DNA of 64,000 bases from DATFVJ01 sp963851085. GTDB lineage: Bacteria > Actinomycetota > Actinomycetes > Streptosporangiales > Streptosporangiaceae. A program made the position numbers and the translations under genes. This document shows, piece by piece, positions 25,336 through 33,646 of this stretch; the stretch's first letter is position 1; each line of letters begins with the position of its first letter. Below the pieces are notes generated by a model. That model made no database searches, was not told the DNA's origin, and was given only the letters and a program-made list of their open reading frames with translations. Location: positions 62,001 to 126,000 of the forward strand of contig CAWKNX010000015.1 in the NCBI GenBank assembly GCA_963851085.1, written 5' to 3'.

Positions 25336-26493
25336 TCAGGGCCCGGGTTCGGCGGTGTCGAGCACGATCCTGAACATGTCCGGCCGCAGCGCTAGCACCG
25401 TGAGTGCCACCGGCTCGCATACGCCGGCATCGGGCCGGCTGACGCGAGGGCGGATGGTTTCTGGTCCGGTGCCATCATTTCGGGCGCCATCATTTCGGGC
25501 GCAGTCGGGTCCGGCGCCGTCGGGTCCGGCGCAGTCGGGTCCGGCGCCATCGGGTCCGGCGCCATCGTTTCTGGCACTGCTGGGCTCGACGCTGTCGGGT
25601 TCGGCGCCGTCTGCTGCGGCGCCGTCTGCTGCGACGCTCGCGCGGGCCCATCGCCCATCGCCGGGCTTACCGCGAGCCTGCGGTGGGCCGCCGACGGGAC
25701 TCGCGGCGTCTAGGCGGGCGGTGATCATGACTGCCGGGGTTCCGCTCGCGAGCCTGAGCCTGCGCGCGATCGCCCTCGCCGGAGGCTGGATCTCGATCCG
25801 GACCGCGCCGAGGCGGATGGCGGTCCCTGCTGTGTCCATCCCGCCGTCGCCGATTGCCATGGCGAGTTCCTCGGCATCGCCGCCGGAGTCCATGTCCGGC
25901 GCTGGCGACCGTGACTGGTGCACGACGGGCTCAGACCGCGACGATGCCCCGGGCGCATCGGGTTCTAGCCTGGTGAGCAGGTGCCCGTGCCTTTCCTTGA
26001 CATAGATCACCCGCGTGGCGGCGGGCTCGCCGTCGGCGGTCCACAGGCACCTGCGCACCCAGACCACGGCTCCGGGTGCGACGCGGAGCACGTCGGCGAC
26101 GTCCGCCGCCGCACGCAGCCGCGACACGCGGACCGCGGTGCACGACACCCGGTGATCCATTGGGTCGATGAACGAGGAGAGGCCGGGCAGCCCGTCGAGG
26201 CTGACCAGGTACTCCGCAGGGCCGGCCCGGTGCACCTCGCCGGTCGGCAGCCGGCGCAGCAGCTGACGCCGGATAAGTTCGTCGACAGCGGCGTCAACTT
26301 CGGCCGACGTGACCTGGAATCGCCGGGCAAGCGCGGTGCGCCGGGGCAGCGGGTAGCCGGGCTCACGGCGGGTCAGGCCGACAGCCATCCGGTCGGCCAG
26401 AACCTGGACGGGTGGCCGCTGCAGCGCCCCGTGGGCGGCGCTGCGAGCAGCGCCGGCACCGCCAGCAGCACCGTCTGCACCACCGGGGCTCAT
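25336..26493 (-). CDS. GntR-family regulator with UTRA-like domain and repeat insertion
   Basis: This 385-residue protein has a GntR winged helix near residues 25-90 (VQVLADRMAVGLTRREPGYP, then LARRFQVTSAEVDAAVDELI). An UTRA-like effector domain follows (VSRLRAAADVADVLRVAPGA, VIYVKERHGHLLTRLEP). Between this and the last strand a low-complexity insertion of GPDGA/ARND pentads is encoded by 15-base repeats (25461-25635). The end VALTVLALRPDMFRIV closely matches the short protein at 30828-31028. It lies directly upstream of the three T4SS-like genes on the same strand and is the obvious candidate regulator; its effector is unknown. Confidence 0.78.
   Translation of the reverse strand: MSPGGADGAAGGAGAARSAAHGALQRPPVQVLADRMAVGLTRREPGYPLPRRTALARRFQVTSAEVDAAVDELIRRQLLRRLPTGEVHRAGPAEYLVSLDGLPGLSSFIDPMDHRVSCTAVRVSRLRAAADVADVLRVAPGAVVWVRRCLWTADGEPAATRVIYVKERHGHLLTRLEPDAPGASSRSEPVVHQSRSPAPDMDSGGDAEELAMAIGDGGMDTAGTAIRLGAVRIEIQPPARAIARRLRLASGTPAVMITARLDAASPVGGPPQARGKPGDGRWARASVAADGAAADGAEPDSVEPSSARNDGAGPDGAGPDCAGPDGAGPDCARNDGARNDGTGPETIRPRVSRPDAGVCEPVALTVLALRPDMFRIVLDTAEPGP
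25461..25635. repeat. 15-bp repeats inside the GntR gene
   Basis: Roughly eleven degenerate 15-base units of the type GGGTCCGGCGCCGTC run through the gene and encode the GPDGA-like pentads. The period is a multiple of three, so the frame is kept. Confidence 0.8.
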
Positions 26494-26560
26494 TCCGCGT
26501 GGCGCCTCGATCGCGCGATCACGACCCGGCCGGCGATGATGATCAGCAGCACGACGAGGG

Positions 26561-27433
26561 TCAGCCCATTCGGCCAGTGACGTAGGCCTTCGTGCGGCTG
26601 TCGCTCGGATCCTGGAAGATCTGCTCGGTCCGGCCGTACTCGACGAGCACGCCCGTGCGGGTATCGTTCTCGCTGTCCAGGAGCACGGAGAAGAAGGCGG
26701 TGCGGTCGCTGACCCGGGTGGCCTGCTGCATGTTGTGCGTGACGATGACGATGGTGTACCGCTGCTTGAGCTCCCGCATCAGGTCCTCGATGGCGCCCGT
26801 CGCGATCGGGTCGAGCGCCGAGGCGGGCTCGTCCATGAGGACGACGTCCGGCTCGACGGCGATCGTGCGGGCGATGCACAGCCGCTGCGCCTGCCCGCCG
26901 GACAGGCTCAGGGCCGACTGGTGCAGGCGGTCCTTCACCTCGTCCCACAGCGCGCTCCGGCGCAGCGAGTGCTCGACGATCTCATCCAGCTTGTCCCGGT
27001 TGCGCTGGCCGTTGATGCGCGGCCCGTAGGCGACGTTGTCGTAGATCGACTTCGGGAACGGGTTCGGCTTCTGGAAGACCATGCCGATGCGCCGGCGCAC
27101 GGCCGTCGCGGAAACATCTCTGCCGTACAGCGACGCCCCGCGGTAATGCACCTCACCGTCGACCCGGGCGCCCGTCACGAGGTCGTTCAAGCGGTTCAGC
27201 GCCCGCAGCACCGTCGTCTTCCCGCTCCCGGACGAGCCGATGAAGGCCGTGATCTCGTGCTCCTGCACGGCCAGCGAGACGTCCGTGACCGCCTTGAAGG
27301 CGCTGTACCAGATCGAGACGTTCTTCAAATCGAAGACCGGCGCGCCCGGTCCTGGCTGCACTTCCTGCCGCTCGGCCGCTTGCTCGGCCCGCTGGCTAAT
27401 GGCGGCGACGTTCTGCTCGGATTGCCGTTCCAT
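26561..27433 (-). CDS. pstB: Phosphate ABC transporter ATP-binding protein
   Basis: PstB drives high-affinity phosphate import by PstSCA. The 290-residue protein has Walker A GSSGSGKTT, Q-loop GMVFQKPNPFPKSIYDN, signature LSGGQAQRL, Walker B VVLMDEPASALDP and H-loop VTHNM. The PNPFP motif after the Q-loop is characteristic of PstB. The start is the ATG at 27433, preceded by AGGAACG; the longer frame to 27505 runs into pstA. It is the last pst gene, with the GntR gene 67 bases downstream. Confidence 0.96.
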   Translation of the reverse strand: MERQSEQNVAAISQRAEQAAERQEVQPGPGAPVFDLKNVSIWYSAFKAVTDVSLAVQEHEITAFIGSSGSGKTTVLRALNRLNDLVTGARVDGEVHYRGASLYGRDVSATAVRRRIGMVFQKPNPFPKSIYDNVAYGPRINGQRNRDKLDEIVEHSLRRSALWDEVKDRLHQSALSLSGGQAQRLCIARTIAVEPDVVLMDEPASALDPIATGAIEDLMRELKQRYTIVIVTHNMQQATRVSDRTAFFSVLLDSENDTRTGVLVEYGRTEQIFQDPSDSRTKAYVTGRMG

Positions 27434-27440
27434 GACGTTC

Positions 27441-28328
27441 CTAACCCAACTGTCTGGTGAAGCGTGCTGTGATGAAGCGGGCGGCGACCAGGAGCACAAA
27501 GGCAATCACAATGAGCGTAAGCGCCGCCCCCCAGGCGCGCGCCTGCGCGCCTGCGTACGGCGACACCGCGTTCGTGAAGATCTGCGAGGGCAGCGCGGTG
27601 TTGGCACCACTGAACACGTTCCGGTTCACTGTGGTCACCGTGAGGATGGTGAACAGCAACGGCGCCGTCTCACCCGCGGCCCGGGCGACGGCGAGCAGCG
27701 CGCCGCTGACGATCCCGCCGATCGCCGCCGGCAACACCACGGTCAGCGTCACCCTGGACTTGGTGGCGCCGAGGGCGTAGCTCGCTTCGCGCAACGGGTC
27801 CGGCACCAGCCTCAGTATCTCGTAGCTGGAGCGGATCACGATCGGCAGCATCAGGCAGCCCAGGGCGAAAGCCCCCGCCAGGCCCGAGAAGCCGAAATGC
27901 AGCACCCAGATCGAGAAGATGAAAAGCCCCATCACGATCGATGGCACGCCCGTCATCACGTCGGCCATGAACCCGATGAGGCGCGCTACCGGGTTCTTGC
28001 CGCCGTACTCGTTGAGGTAGATCGCGCCCAGCACGCCGAGCGGTACGGCCATGAGTGTGGCGAGGCCTACGATCTCGAGCGTGCCGACCACCGCCGGCCC
28101 GATTCCGCCCACGTTCGCGGGCGCGACCGACGGCGGGATCGAGCCGGTCAGGAAGGACCAGCTAATGATCGAGGCGCCGCGGGCGATCACCGTCCACAGG
28201 ACGAACCCCAGCGGGATCATCACGAGCACGAACGCGAGCACCATCAGTGCGGTCGCGACGCGGTCCCTGCGGCGCCGCCAGGACGGCGGCTCTCGCAGGT
28301 CGAGCTTTTGCTCGGTGGCAACGGCCAT
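27441..28328 (-). CDS. pstA: Phosphate ABC transporter permease PstA
   Basis: This 295-residue permease has six predicted helices (for example VATALMVLAFVLVMIPLGFV near the N-terminus) and the permease EAA loop REASYALGATKSRVTLTVVL. GIGPAVVGTLEIVGLATLMA and MTGVPSIVMGLF are typical of PstA. Start ATG at 28328 overlaps the pstC stop region, and pstB follows seven bases later, so the operon is tightly packed. Confidence 0.95.
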   Translation of the reverse strand: MAVATEQKLDLREPPSWRRRRDRVATALMVLAFVLVMIPLGFVLWTVIARGASIISWSFLTGSIPPSVAPANVGGIGPAVVGTLEIVGLATLMAVPLGVLGAIYLNEYGGKNPVARLIGFMADVMTGVPSIVMGLFIFSIWVLHFGFSGLAGAFALGCLMLPIVIRSSYEILRLVPDPLREASYALGATKSRVTLTVVLPAAIGGIVSGALLAVARAAGETAPLLFTILTVTTVNRNVFSGANTALPSQIFTNAVSPYAGAQARAWGAALTLIVIAFVLLVAARFITARFTRQLG

Positions 28329-29311
28329 CAGGCACCCCTCTGGCGTCGGGCGGAGCGCTCCACGACTCCCCGGGCGATGATGTTGATGACGATCGTCATG
28401 ATGAACAGGAGCACGCCGAGCCCCATCAGCGCGGCGCGGAACACGCCGGAGGCCTCGCCGAACTGGTTCGCGATGACCGCGGGCATGGAGTCACCGGGTG
28501 CGAACAGGTGGGACGTGATCGTGGCCGACGAGCCGATCACGAGCGCTACGGCGATCGTCTCGCCCATCGCCCGGCCCAGGCCGAGTAGCACCGCCCCGAC
28601 GATGCCGGCCTGGCTGTGTGGCAGGACGGCGCCGCGGATCATCTCCAGGCGGGTGGCGCCCAGCGCGTAGGCGCCCTCCTTGTCGATCGCCGGCACCGTC
28701 GCGATGACCTCACGCGACAGCGAGGTCACGATCGGCGTGATCATGAAGGCCAGGATGATGCCGGCGGTGAAGAACGAGGCCCCGCTGGTGGGCGGCCCGA
28801 ACAGGGCGCCGAGCACCGGGACGCCGCCCGCGGCCGAGCCTATCGAGGCGTAGATGCCGCCGATCCAGGGCGCGAACACCAGGATCCCCCACAGGCCCCA
28901 GACCACGGACGGGATCACCGCCAGGAGGTCGATCACATACACGATCGGCCGTGCCGCCCGCGGCCGCACGACCTCGGTCAGGAGCAGGGCGGTGCCGACG
29001 CTGAACGGGACGGCCATCACGACGGCGATCGCCGCCGTGATGGCCGTCCCGTACATGAAGGCCAGCGCACCGAACTTCCCGGTCGCGGGGTCCCAGGTGG
29101 TCGAGAAGATCCCCTTCAGGCCCTCCGTGGTGAACCACGACGAGGCCTGCTGGGTGGTCGAGACAGCGATCAGGACCAGGATCACCAGCACCAGGAGGCC
29201 GGCCGCGAGCGCGAGAACCTGAAAGCCGCGGTCGCCCAACGGCCGCCGCTCCGACAGGGCACTGGCGGATCCGGCCGTCCCGGCCGGATCCGCCTGCGTC
29301 ACTGTGCTCAC
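28328..29311 (-). CDS. pstC: Phosphate ABC transporter permease PstC
   Basis: This 327-residue permease pairs with PstA. It has an N-terminal cytoplasmic leader (VSTVTQADPAGTAG), six helices, VIPSVVWGLWGILVF and the EAA loop KEGAYALGATRLEMIRGAVL. The GTG at 29311 is chosen because it overlaps the stop of a 14-codon upstream ORF; the longer open frame to 29443 reads back through pstS. A near-identical copy of its first codons lies 41 bases upstream. Confidence 0.93.
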   Translation of the reverse strand: MSTVTQADPAGTAGSASALSERRPLGDRGFQVLALAAGLLVLVILVLIAVSTTQQASSWFTTEGLKGIFSTTWDPATGKFGALAFMYGTAITAAIAVVMAVPFSVGTALLLTEVVRPRAARPIVYVIDLLAVIPSVVWGLWGILVFAPWIGGIYASIGSAAGGVPVLGALFGPPTSGASFFTAGIILAFMITPIVTSLSREVIATVPAIDKEGAYALGATRLEMIRGAVLPHSQAGIVGAVLLGLGRAMGETIAVALVIGSSATITSHLFAPGDSMPAVIANQFGEASGVFRAALMGLGVLLFIMTIVINIIARGVVERSARRQRGA

Positions 29312-29352
29312 GGGGACGAGCCGATCGGGTTCGCCTGCGTCACAGTGCTCAC
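29308..29352 (-). CDS. 14-residue leader ORF, duplicate of the pstC start
   Basis: GTG at 29352 overlaps the pstS stop (GTGA) and encodes VSTVTQANPIGSSP, whose first seven residues equal those of PstC. Its stop overlaps the pstC GTG in the same way. The underlying DNA is a 22-base direct repeat (29290-29311 and 29332-29353, one mismatch). It may couple pstS to pstC translation or simply be a duplication relic. Confidence 0.45.
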   Translation of the reverse strand: MSTVTQANPIGSSP

Positions 29353-30443
29353 GAGCCAATCTTGCTGAGCTGCGCCTTGGCCATCTGGTCGATGCTGGAG
29401 GGCAGTGGCGCGAAACCCAGATTGGGGAGCATTTGCTGGCCATCTCCGACCAGGTAACCGACCCACGCCTGGAGCATCTTGGTGTCGTTCGCGTTCGGCT
29501 GCGTCTGGTACACCAGAATCCACGACTGAGCGGTGATCGGGTACGAGCTGGCGCCGGGCGCCCAGATCGCGCTGAACGTCAGGTCGGGCTTGACGGTGGC
29601 CTGGCTGGCGGCGGCGGCGGCCGACGTCGGCGACGGCGCGACGTAGTCGCCGGCCTGGTTCTTGATGGAAGCGTAGGTCAGCCCGGAGGCCTTGGCGTCG
29701 GCGTAGTCCACGTAACCGATGGCCCCGCTGGTGCTCTTGATGATCGACGCCACCCCGCCGTTGCCGTTGCCCCCCCGGCTGGTGGCGGGCCAGTTGATGG
29801 TCGAGCTGGTGCCGAGCGTCCATACGCCCGGCGCCCCGCTGACCAGAAACTGGGAGAAGTTCTGGGTGGTGCCCGAGGAGTCCGAGCGGCGGGCGATGGT
29901 GATCGCGGTGCTGGGCAGGCTGACGCCGGGGTTATCCGCCGCGATCGCCGGGTCGTTCCACTTCGTGATCTTGGCCTGGAAGATCTTCGCGATGACCGGC
30001 GCCGACAGTTGCAGCTTGCTGACGCCTGACAGGTTGTACGAGACCGTGACCGGGGAGATCACGTCGGGGAAGTAGAGCACCGTCTTGCCGTTGAAGTTCG
30101 CCTGCTCCTTGGCCGGGATGGGCGAGTCCGAGCCCGCGAAGTTGACGACCCCCGAGGCCAGGTCCGTCCGTCCCTTGCCCGAGCCGCCGCCGCCGTAGTT
30201 GACCGTCATGCTGGGCTGGACCGTCTTGAAGCCCTGGATGGCTGCCTGCTGGAAGGCGAGCTGGAGCGTCGACCCGCTCCCGTTGAGCGTGCCAGAAAGG
30301 TTTGAGCTACCGCCCGAGCCGCCGCTGGGCGACGAACTGCTGGTGCCGCCGTTGCCCGACGAGCCGCAGGCGGCAAGGAACAAAGCTGAAGCGACGAGGG
30401 TGACCCCCGCCGTCGTGACCCGCCGGATGCGCGGACGTTGCAT
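29349..30443 (-). CDS. pstS: Phosphate-binding lipoprotein PstS
   Basis: PstS captures phosphate outside the cell and hands it to PstCA. The 364-residue precursor starts at the ATG at 30443 (MQRPRIRRVTTAG) with a lipoprotein signal ending LFLAACGSS, so Cys is the lipidated residue. A Ser/Gly linker is followed by GSTLQLAFQQAAIQGF, then VNFAGSDSPIP, ARRSDSSGTTQNFSQFL and GAIGYVDYADA, the standard PstS ligand loops. It is the first gene of pstSCAB and lies behind a putative PHO box. Confidence 0.95.
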   Translation of the reverse strand: MQRPRIRRVTTAGVTLVASALFLAACGSSGNGGTSSSSPSGGSGGSSNLSGTLNGSGSTLQLAFQQAAIQGFKTVQPSMTVNYGGGGSGKGRTDLASGVVNFAGSDSPIPAKEQANFNGKTVLYFPDVISPVTVSYNLSGVSKLQLSAPVIAKIFQAKITKWNDPAIAADNPGVSLPSTAITIARRSDSSGTTQNFSQFLVSGAPGVWTLGTSSTINWPATSRGGNGNGGVASIIKSTSGAIGYVDYADAKASGLTYASIKNQAGDYVAPSPTSAAAAASQATVKPDLTFSAIWAPGASSYPITAQSWILVYQTQPNANDTKMLQAWVGYLVGDGQQMLPNLGFAPLPSSIDQMAKAQLSKIGS

Positions 30444-30827
30444 AGTCAGATACCCCATTCATTCCTCGGCTCTTCGGCCGCAACAAACACCAGACCCCCA
30501 CCGCCAGAGCAGTCCCCCGCGCCTACCATCAAGCAAACCGTGCTACTCGAGCGAGTCTGCCGTGCTGCCCAGATCCGCGAGTTAATGCATGGAATACAGA
30601 CGGTGAAAGATATATGGACAGGAGGTAAACGTGCAGTGATTTCCCGACACCATCGGCATCGCGGCGGCCCGGAGAAACTCTCGCGATTACCCGCCGACCC
30701 CAGGATATTGTCAATCGTGCGTGGGGCACGCCGGGTATATTATGCACCGGATGACGTGCTGGGTTTCGGCCTACTACCCGCCGTATCCATAGCATCGGTG
30801 ATTGTGGTTCCCTGCATCACCGTGGCT
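30444..30827. other. Upstream region of the pst operon
   Basis: This AT-richer stretch holds the putative PHO box (30598-30630) and presumably the pst promoter on the minus strand. No gene of its own is supported. The plus-strand frame that crosses it becomes plausible only from the ATG at 30828. Confidence 0.6.
30598..30630 (-). promoter_or_regulatory. Putative PHO box upstream of pstS
   Basis: On the minus strand three 11-base units read GTTTACCTCCT, GTCCATATATC and TTTCACCGTCT. Units 1 and 3 match the Streptomyces PhoP consensus GTTCACC at six of seven positions each. The site is about 155 bases upstream of the pstS ATG, consistent with PhoP activation under phosphate limitation. Confidence 0.6.
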
Positions 30828-31028
30828 ATGGAAAGCACGCTGCGTACGCCACCACCTACAGTCCGGTTCGATGATCCGGCCACCGGCCGGCCGGTTGCGC
30901 TGACGGTCGCCGTGCTGCGGCCCGAGTTGTCCCGGATCGTGGTGCAGACCGAGGATGTGCCGCTGCCAGGCGGCGAGGGGGATGTGTCACGTGCCTGGAC
31001 CCACGCGGCGCAGGGCCGGGAATCTTGA
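30828..31028 (+). CDS. Small protein resembling the tail of the GntR/UTRA regulator
   Basis: From the ATG at 30828 a 66-residue frame reads MESTLRTPPPTVRFDDP and then RPVALTVAVLRPELSRIVV, very close to EPVALTVLALRPDMFRIVL at the end of the GntR-family protein at 25336-26493. It has no DNA-binding part. It may be a free-standing accessory domain or a leftover of a duplicated regulator gene. phoU starts 38 bases downstream on the same strand. Confidence 0.5.
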   Translation: MESTLRTPPPTVRFDDPATGRPVALTVAVLRPELSRIVVQTEDVPLPGGEGDVSRAWTHAAQGRES

Positions 31029-31066
31029 CTCGATATGCCTGCCCCCGCGCCCAGTAGGCTTCGACT

Positions 31067-31711
31067 ATGCCCGAGCACCGGCAGCAGTTTCAGCGTGAGT
31101 TGGATGACATCGAAGCCAAGGTCATCGAGTTGTTCGCGATGGTCGCCGAGGATCTGGCCGCGGCGACCCATGCCCTCCTGAGCGGCGATGCCGAGATGGT
31201 CAAGGTGCTGGCCGAACGCGAGCGGACCATCAACGCCCTCTACTCGGAGATCGAGAACCTGGTCAACCGGGAGATCGCGCTGCAGGCGCCCGTCGCTTCA
31301 GACCTGCGCTTCTTGCTCTCCGTGCTGCGGATCGTGCCCGAACTCGAGCGCTCCCACGACCTCATCATTCACATCGCGTTCCGGGCCAACCACATCCTCA
31401 GCGAGGACCTCACGCCACGCAGCCGGGAGCTCGTCCAGCGAATGGGGCACGTCGCATCCGGCATGTGGCGCCAGGCAGCGGACTCGTGGTATCGGCGCGA
31501 CCGTTCCGCCATGGCCGCGCTAGAGGAATGCGATCACGAGATGGACGAGCTGCACGCCAGCCTGACAGCCGAGATTGCCTCAGGACAAATGGCACCATCG
31601 GTGACCATGGAGATGACGCTGGTGGCGCGCTTTTACGAGCGTCTCGGCGACCACGCCGTCAACATCTCCCGCCGAGTAGTCTACCTTGCAGGATCCCAAC
31701 CCGCGCAGTAG
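31067..31711 (+). CDS. phoU: Phosphate signalling regulator PhoU
   Basis: PhoU links Pst transport to the PhoR/PhoP system. The 214-residue all-helical protein has two three-helix bundles, each with an acidic metal-binding motif: ERERTINALYSEIENLVNRE and ECDHEMDELHASL, and the conserved RFYERLGDHAVNISRRVVYL near the end. It is read divergently from pstSCAB across the shared regulatory region. Confidence 0.94.
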   Translation: MPEHRQQFQRELDDIEAKVIELFAMVAEDLAAATHALLSGDAEMVKVLAERERTINALYSEIENLVNREIALQAPVASDLRFLLSVLRIVPELERSHDLIIHIAFRANHILSEDLTPRSRELVQRMGHVASGMWRQAADSWYRRDRSAMAALEECDHEMDELHASLTAEIASGQMAPSVTMEMTLVARFYERLGDHAVNISRRVVYLAGSQPAQ

Positions 31712-31860
31712 CTCGCACCGTGTTGGCGAGGTCATGGACCGTTCGTGGGGCCATGTCGCGCGCCCGCCGGCCCAGGACGCCCGGCTCTGTCTTTCGCCTG
31801 CTGGTCAGGCCATGCTGTAATCACGATGAGTCGCAACGATCGAGAATCTGAGGAGCACGG

Positions 31861-32304
31861 ATGGCCGGAATCATCGTCGGGGTGGACGGCTCGGACCATT
31901 CTCGCCGTGCCCTTGGCTGGGCGATGCGCGAGGCCGCGCAACACCATGTCCCGCTGACAGTCATGACAGTTCACCCGGCCCCAGTTCGCCCGGCTACCAA
32001 GATCTACTGGGGTGTGCGCACCTATCCAGAAAACAGCTTTGACCCGGAGTTCGCGCGGACGGCGGTCCAGGAGTTCGTCGACAAGGCCGCGCGCGAAATC
32101 GGCGAACCGGTGCCCGAGGTCACCGTCTGCGTGGCCACGGGGGATGCGGCGGGCGAAATCGTCAAGGCCTCGCGTGATGCCGACATGATCGTCCTGGGGT
32201 CGCGCGGCAGCGGCGGGTTCGCCAAGCTCCTGATGGGTTCGGTGAGCAGCCAGGTCACACACCACGCGGCGTGCCCCGTCGTAATCGTCCCTGGGCCTCG
32301 CTAG
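31861..32304 (+). CDS. Universal stress protein (UspA family)
   Basis: This 147-residue single-domain Usp begins MAGIIVGVDGSDHSRRALGW. The ATP-binding loop GSRGSGGFAKLLMGSVSSQV fits the G-2x-G-9x-G-S pattern, so it likely binds ATP. CPVVIVPGPR is the usual C-terminal strand. The start is the ATG at 31861 after GAGGAGCACGG. It stands alone between phoU and the convergent sulfur operon. Confidence 0.92.
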   Translation: MAGIIVGVDGSDHSRRALGWAMREAAQHHVPLTVMTVHPAPVRPATKIYWGVRTYPENSFDPEFARTAVQEFVDKAAREIGEPVPEVTVCVATGDAAGEIVKASRDADMIVLGSRGSGGFAKLLMGSVSSQVTHHAACPVVIVPGPR

Positions 32305-32439
32305 TTGCAGCACCGCGTTGATCTTTCGGGGTAACGCGGCCTTGAGCGGGGTCCGTCGTAGGTCCAACGGTAGGGCTCCGCGTCGTGCTGGTCGCAGTGG
32401 AGGCACGAACCGGTTGATCGGCGGATGGGCAGCGATGTC

Positions 32440-32480
32440 CAGAAAAACAGCCGTGGGATCGCTGCGATCCCACGGCTGTT
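32440..32480 (-). terminator. Strong intrinsic terminator of the sulfur operon
   Basis: A perfect 15-bp stem, ACAGCCGTGGGATCG with its complement and a 3-base loop, is followed on the minus strand by TTTTTCT. It lies 18 bases after the DUF1416 stop, in the right orientation for the minus-strand operon. Confidence 0.88.
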
Positions 32481-32497
32481 CGAACACGATATGACGA

Positions 32498-32806
32498 TTA
32501 GATCACGATGTCGAGCTTCGCCACCCGCCCGTAGCCCGCCGATACCGCCCGGTCCACGCTCACTCCGCCGGGGGCGAGCACCCGGACCGTCCAGTTGCCC
32601 GGCGCGGCGAAGAAGGTGAAGCCTCCGCCGTCGCCGAGGGGTACCTCGGCGACGAAGTCCCCGCCATCGTTGAGCAGCCGGGCATAGCCGGTGGCCACCG
32701 CGGAGCCGTTATGGATCACTTGGCCCTGCACCACCGCCTGGCTGTCGATGTCGACCCCGGCCAGGCTGGCCACACCGCCCGCCGGCGCGCCGCATCCATC
32801 GGTCAT
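32498..32806 (-). CDS. sseC: DUF1416 protein, SseC-like
   Basis: This 102-residue protein begins MTDGCGAPAGGVASLAGVD, the conserved start of the DUF1416/SseC family encoded beside thiosulfate sulfurtransferases in mycobacteria and streptomycetes. The rest is a beta-rich transthyretin-like fold (GGFTFFAAPGNWTVRVLAPG). The ATG at 32806 overlaps the sulfurtransferase stop by ATGA. Biochemical role unknown, presumably in sulfur metabolism. Confidence 0.9.
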   Translation of the reverse strand: MTDGCGAPAGGVASLAGVDIDSQAVVQGQVIHNGSAVATGYARLLNDGGDFVAEVPLGDGGGFTFFAAPGNWTVRVLAPGGVSVDRAVSAGYGRVAKLDIVI

Positions 32807-33646
32807 TTGGCTGCTCCAAGTTCGATCGGGACGCCCACCAGGGAGCCGTATTCCGTCCACGAGCCGTCGTAGTTCTTGACGTTGCCCTGGCCGAGCAGTT
32901 CGTGCAGCACGAACCAGGTGTGTGCGGACCGCTCACCGATCCGGCAGTACGCGATTGTCTCCTTGCCGAAATCGAGCCCGGCTTCGTCGCCGTAGAGCGC
33001 GCGCAAGTCCTCGTCCGACTTGAACGTGCCGTCGTCGTTGGCCGCCTTGGCCCACGGCACGTTCTTGGCGGTCGGGACGTGCCCAGGCCGCTGCGCCGAT
33101 TCCTGCGGCAGGTGTGCGGGCGCGAGCAGCTTGCCGCTGAACTCGTCCGGCGAGCGGACGTCCACCAGGTTCTGCTTGCCGATCGCGGCCACGACCTCGT
33201 CGCGGAACGCCCTGATACGAGGTGTCGGGCCCGCTGGCCACGTACGCGGTACGGGGCCGTTGCGGAACATCCTCCACGAGCTCGCGGGATTCAAGCTCCC
33301 ACTTCTTCCGCCCACCGTCGAGCAGTTTCACGTTGCGGTGGCCGTACAGCCTGAAGTACCAGTACGCGTACGCGGCGAACCAGTTGTTGTTGCCGCCGTA
33401 CAGCACGACCGTGTCGTCATTCGAGATGCCGCGTTCGGACAGCAGGGCTTCGAAACCCGTCTTGTCCACGAAGTCGCGGCGGACGGGATCTTGCAGGTCT
33501 TTCTTCCAATCGATCTTGATAGCGTCCTGGATGTGGCCCTTGTCATAGGCGCTGGCGTCCTCGTCAACCTCGACGAGCACCACACCTGGGTCGGACCGGT
33601 GAGCTTCCACCCAGTCGGCGTCCACGAGCACGTCGGAACGGCTCAT
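32803..33646 (-). CDS. Thiosulfate sulfurtransferase (double rhodanese), one apparent frameshift
   Basis: The enzyme moves sulfane sulfur from thiosulfate or mercaptopyruvate to an acceptor. The N-terminal rhodanese domain (MSRSDVLVDADWVEAHRSDP, then VVLYGGNNNWFAAYAYWYFR) is in one frame and the catalytic C-terminal domain (NLVDVRSPDEFSGK, then IAYCRIGERSAHTWF with the active Cys) in another. The break is near 33222, and the 844-base span has one base too many. The product would be about 280 residues, as in SseA/CysA proteins. The ATG at 33646 overlaps the upstream DUF4395 stop. Confidence 0.9.

Noticed and set aside
26490..26575. Tiny hydrophobic ORF between pstB and the GntR gene (VLLIIIAGRVVIARSRRHAE)
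   Set aside because: It overlaps the GntR ATG by ATGA, but is only about 20 codons from the nearest GTG with no ribosome site; it could be real but is not supported.
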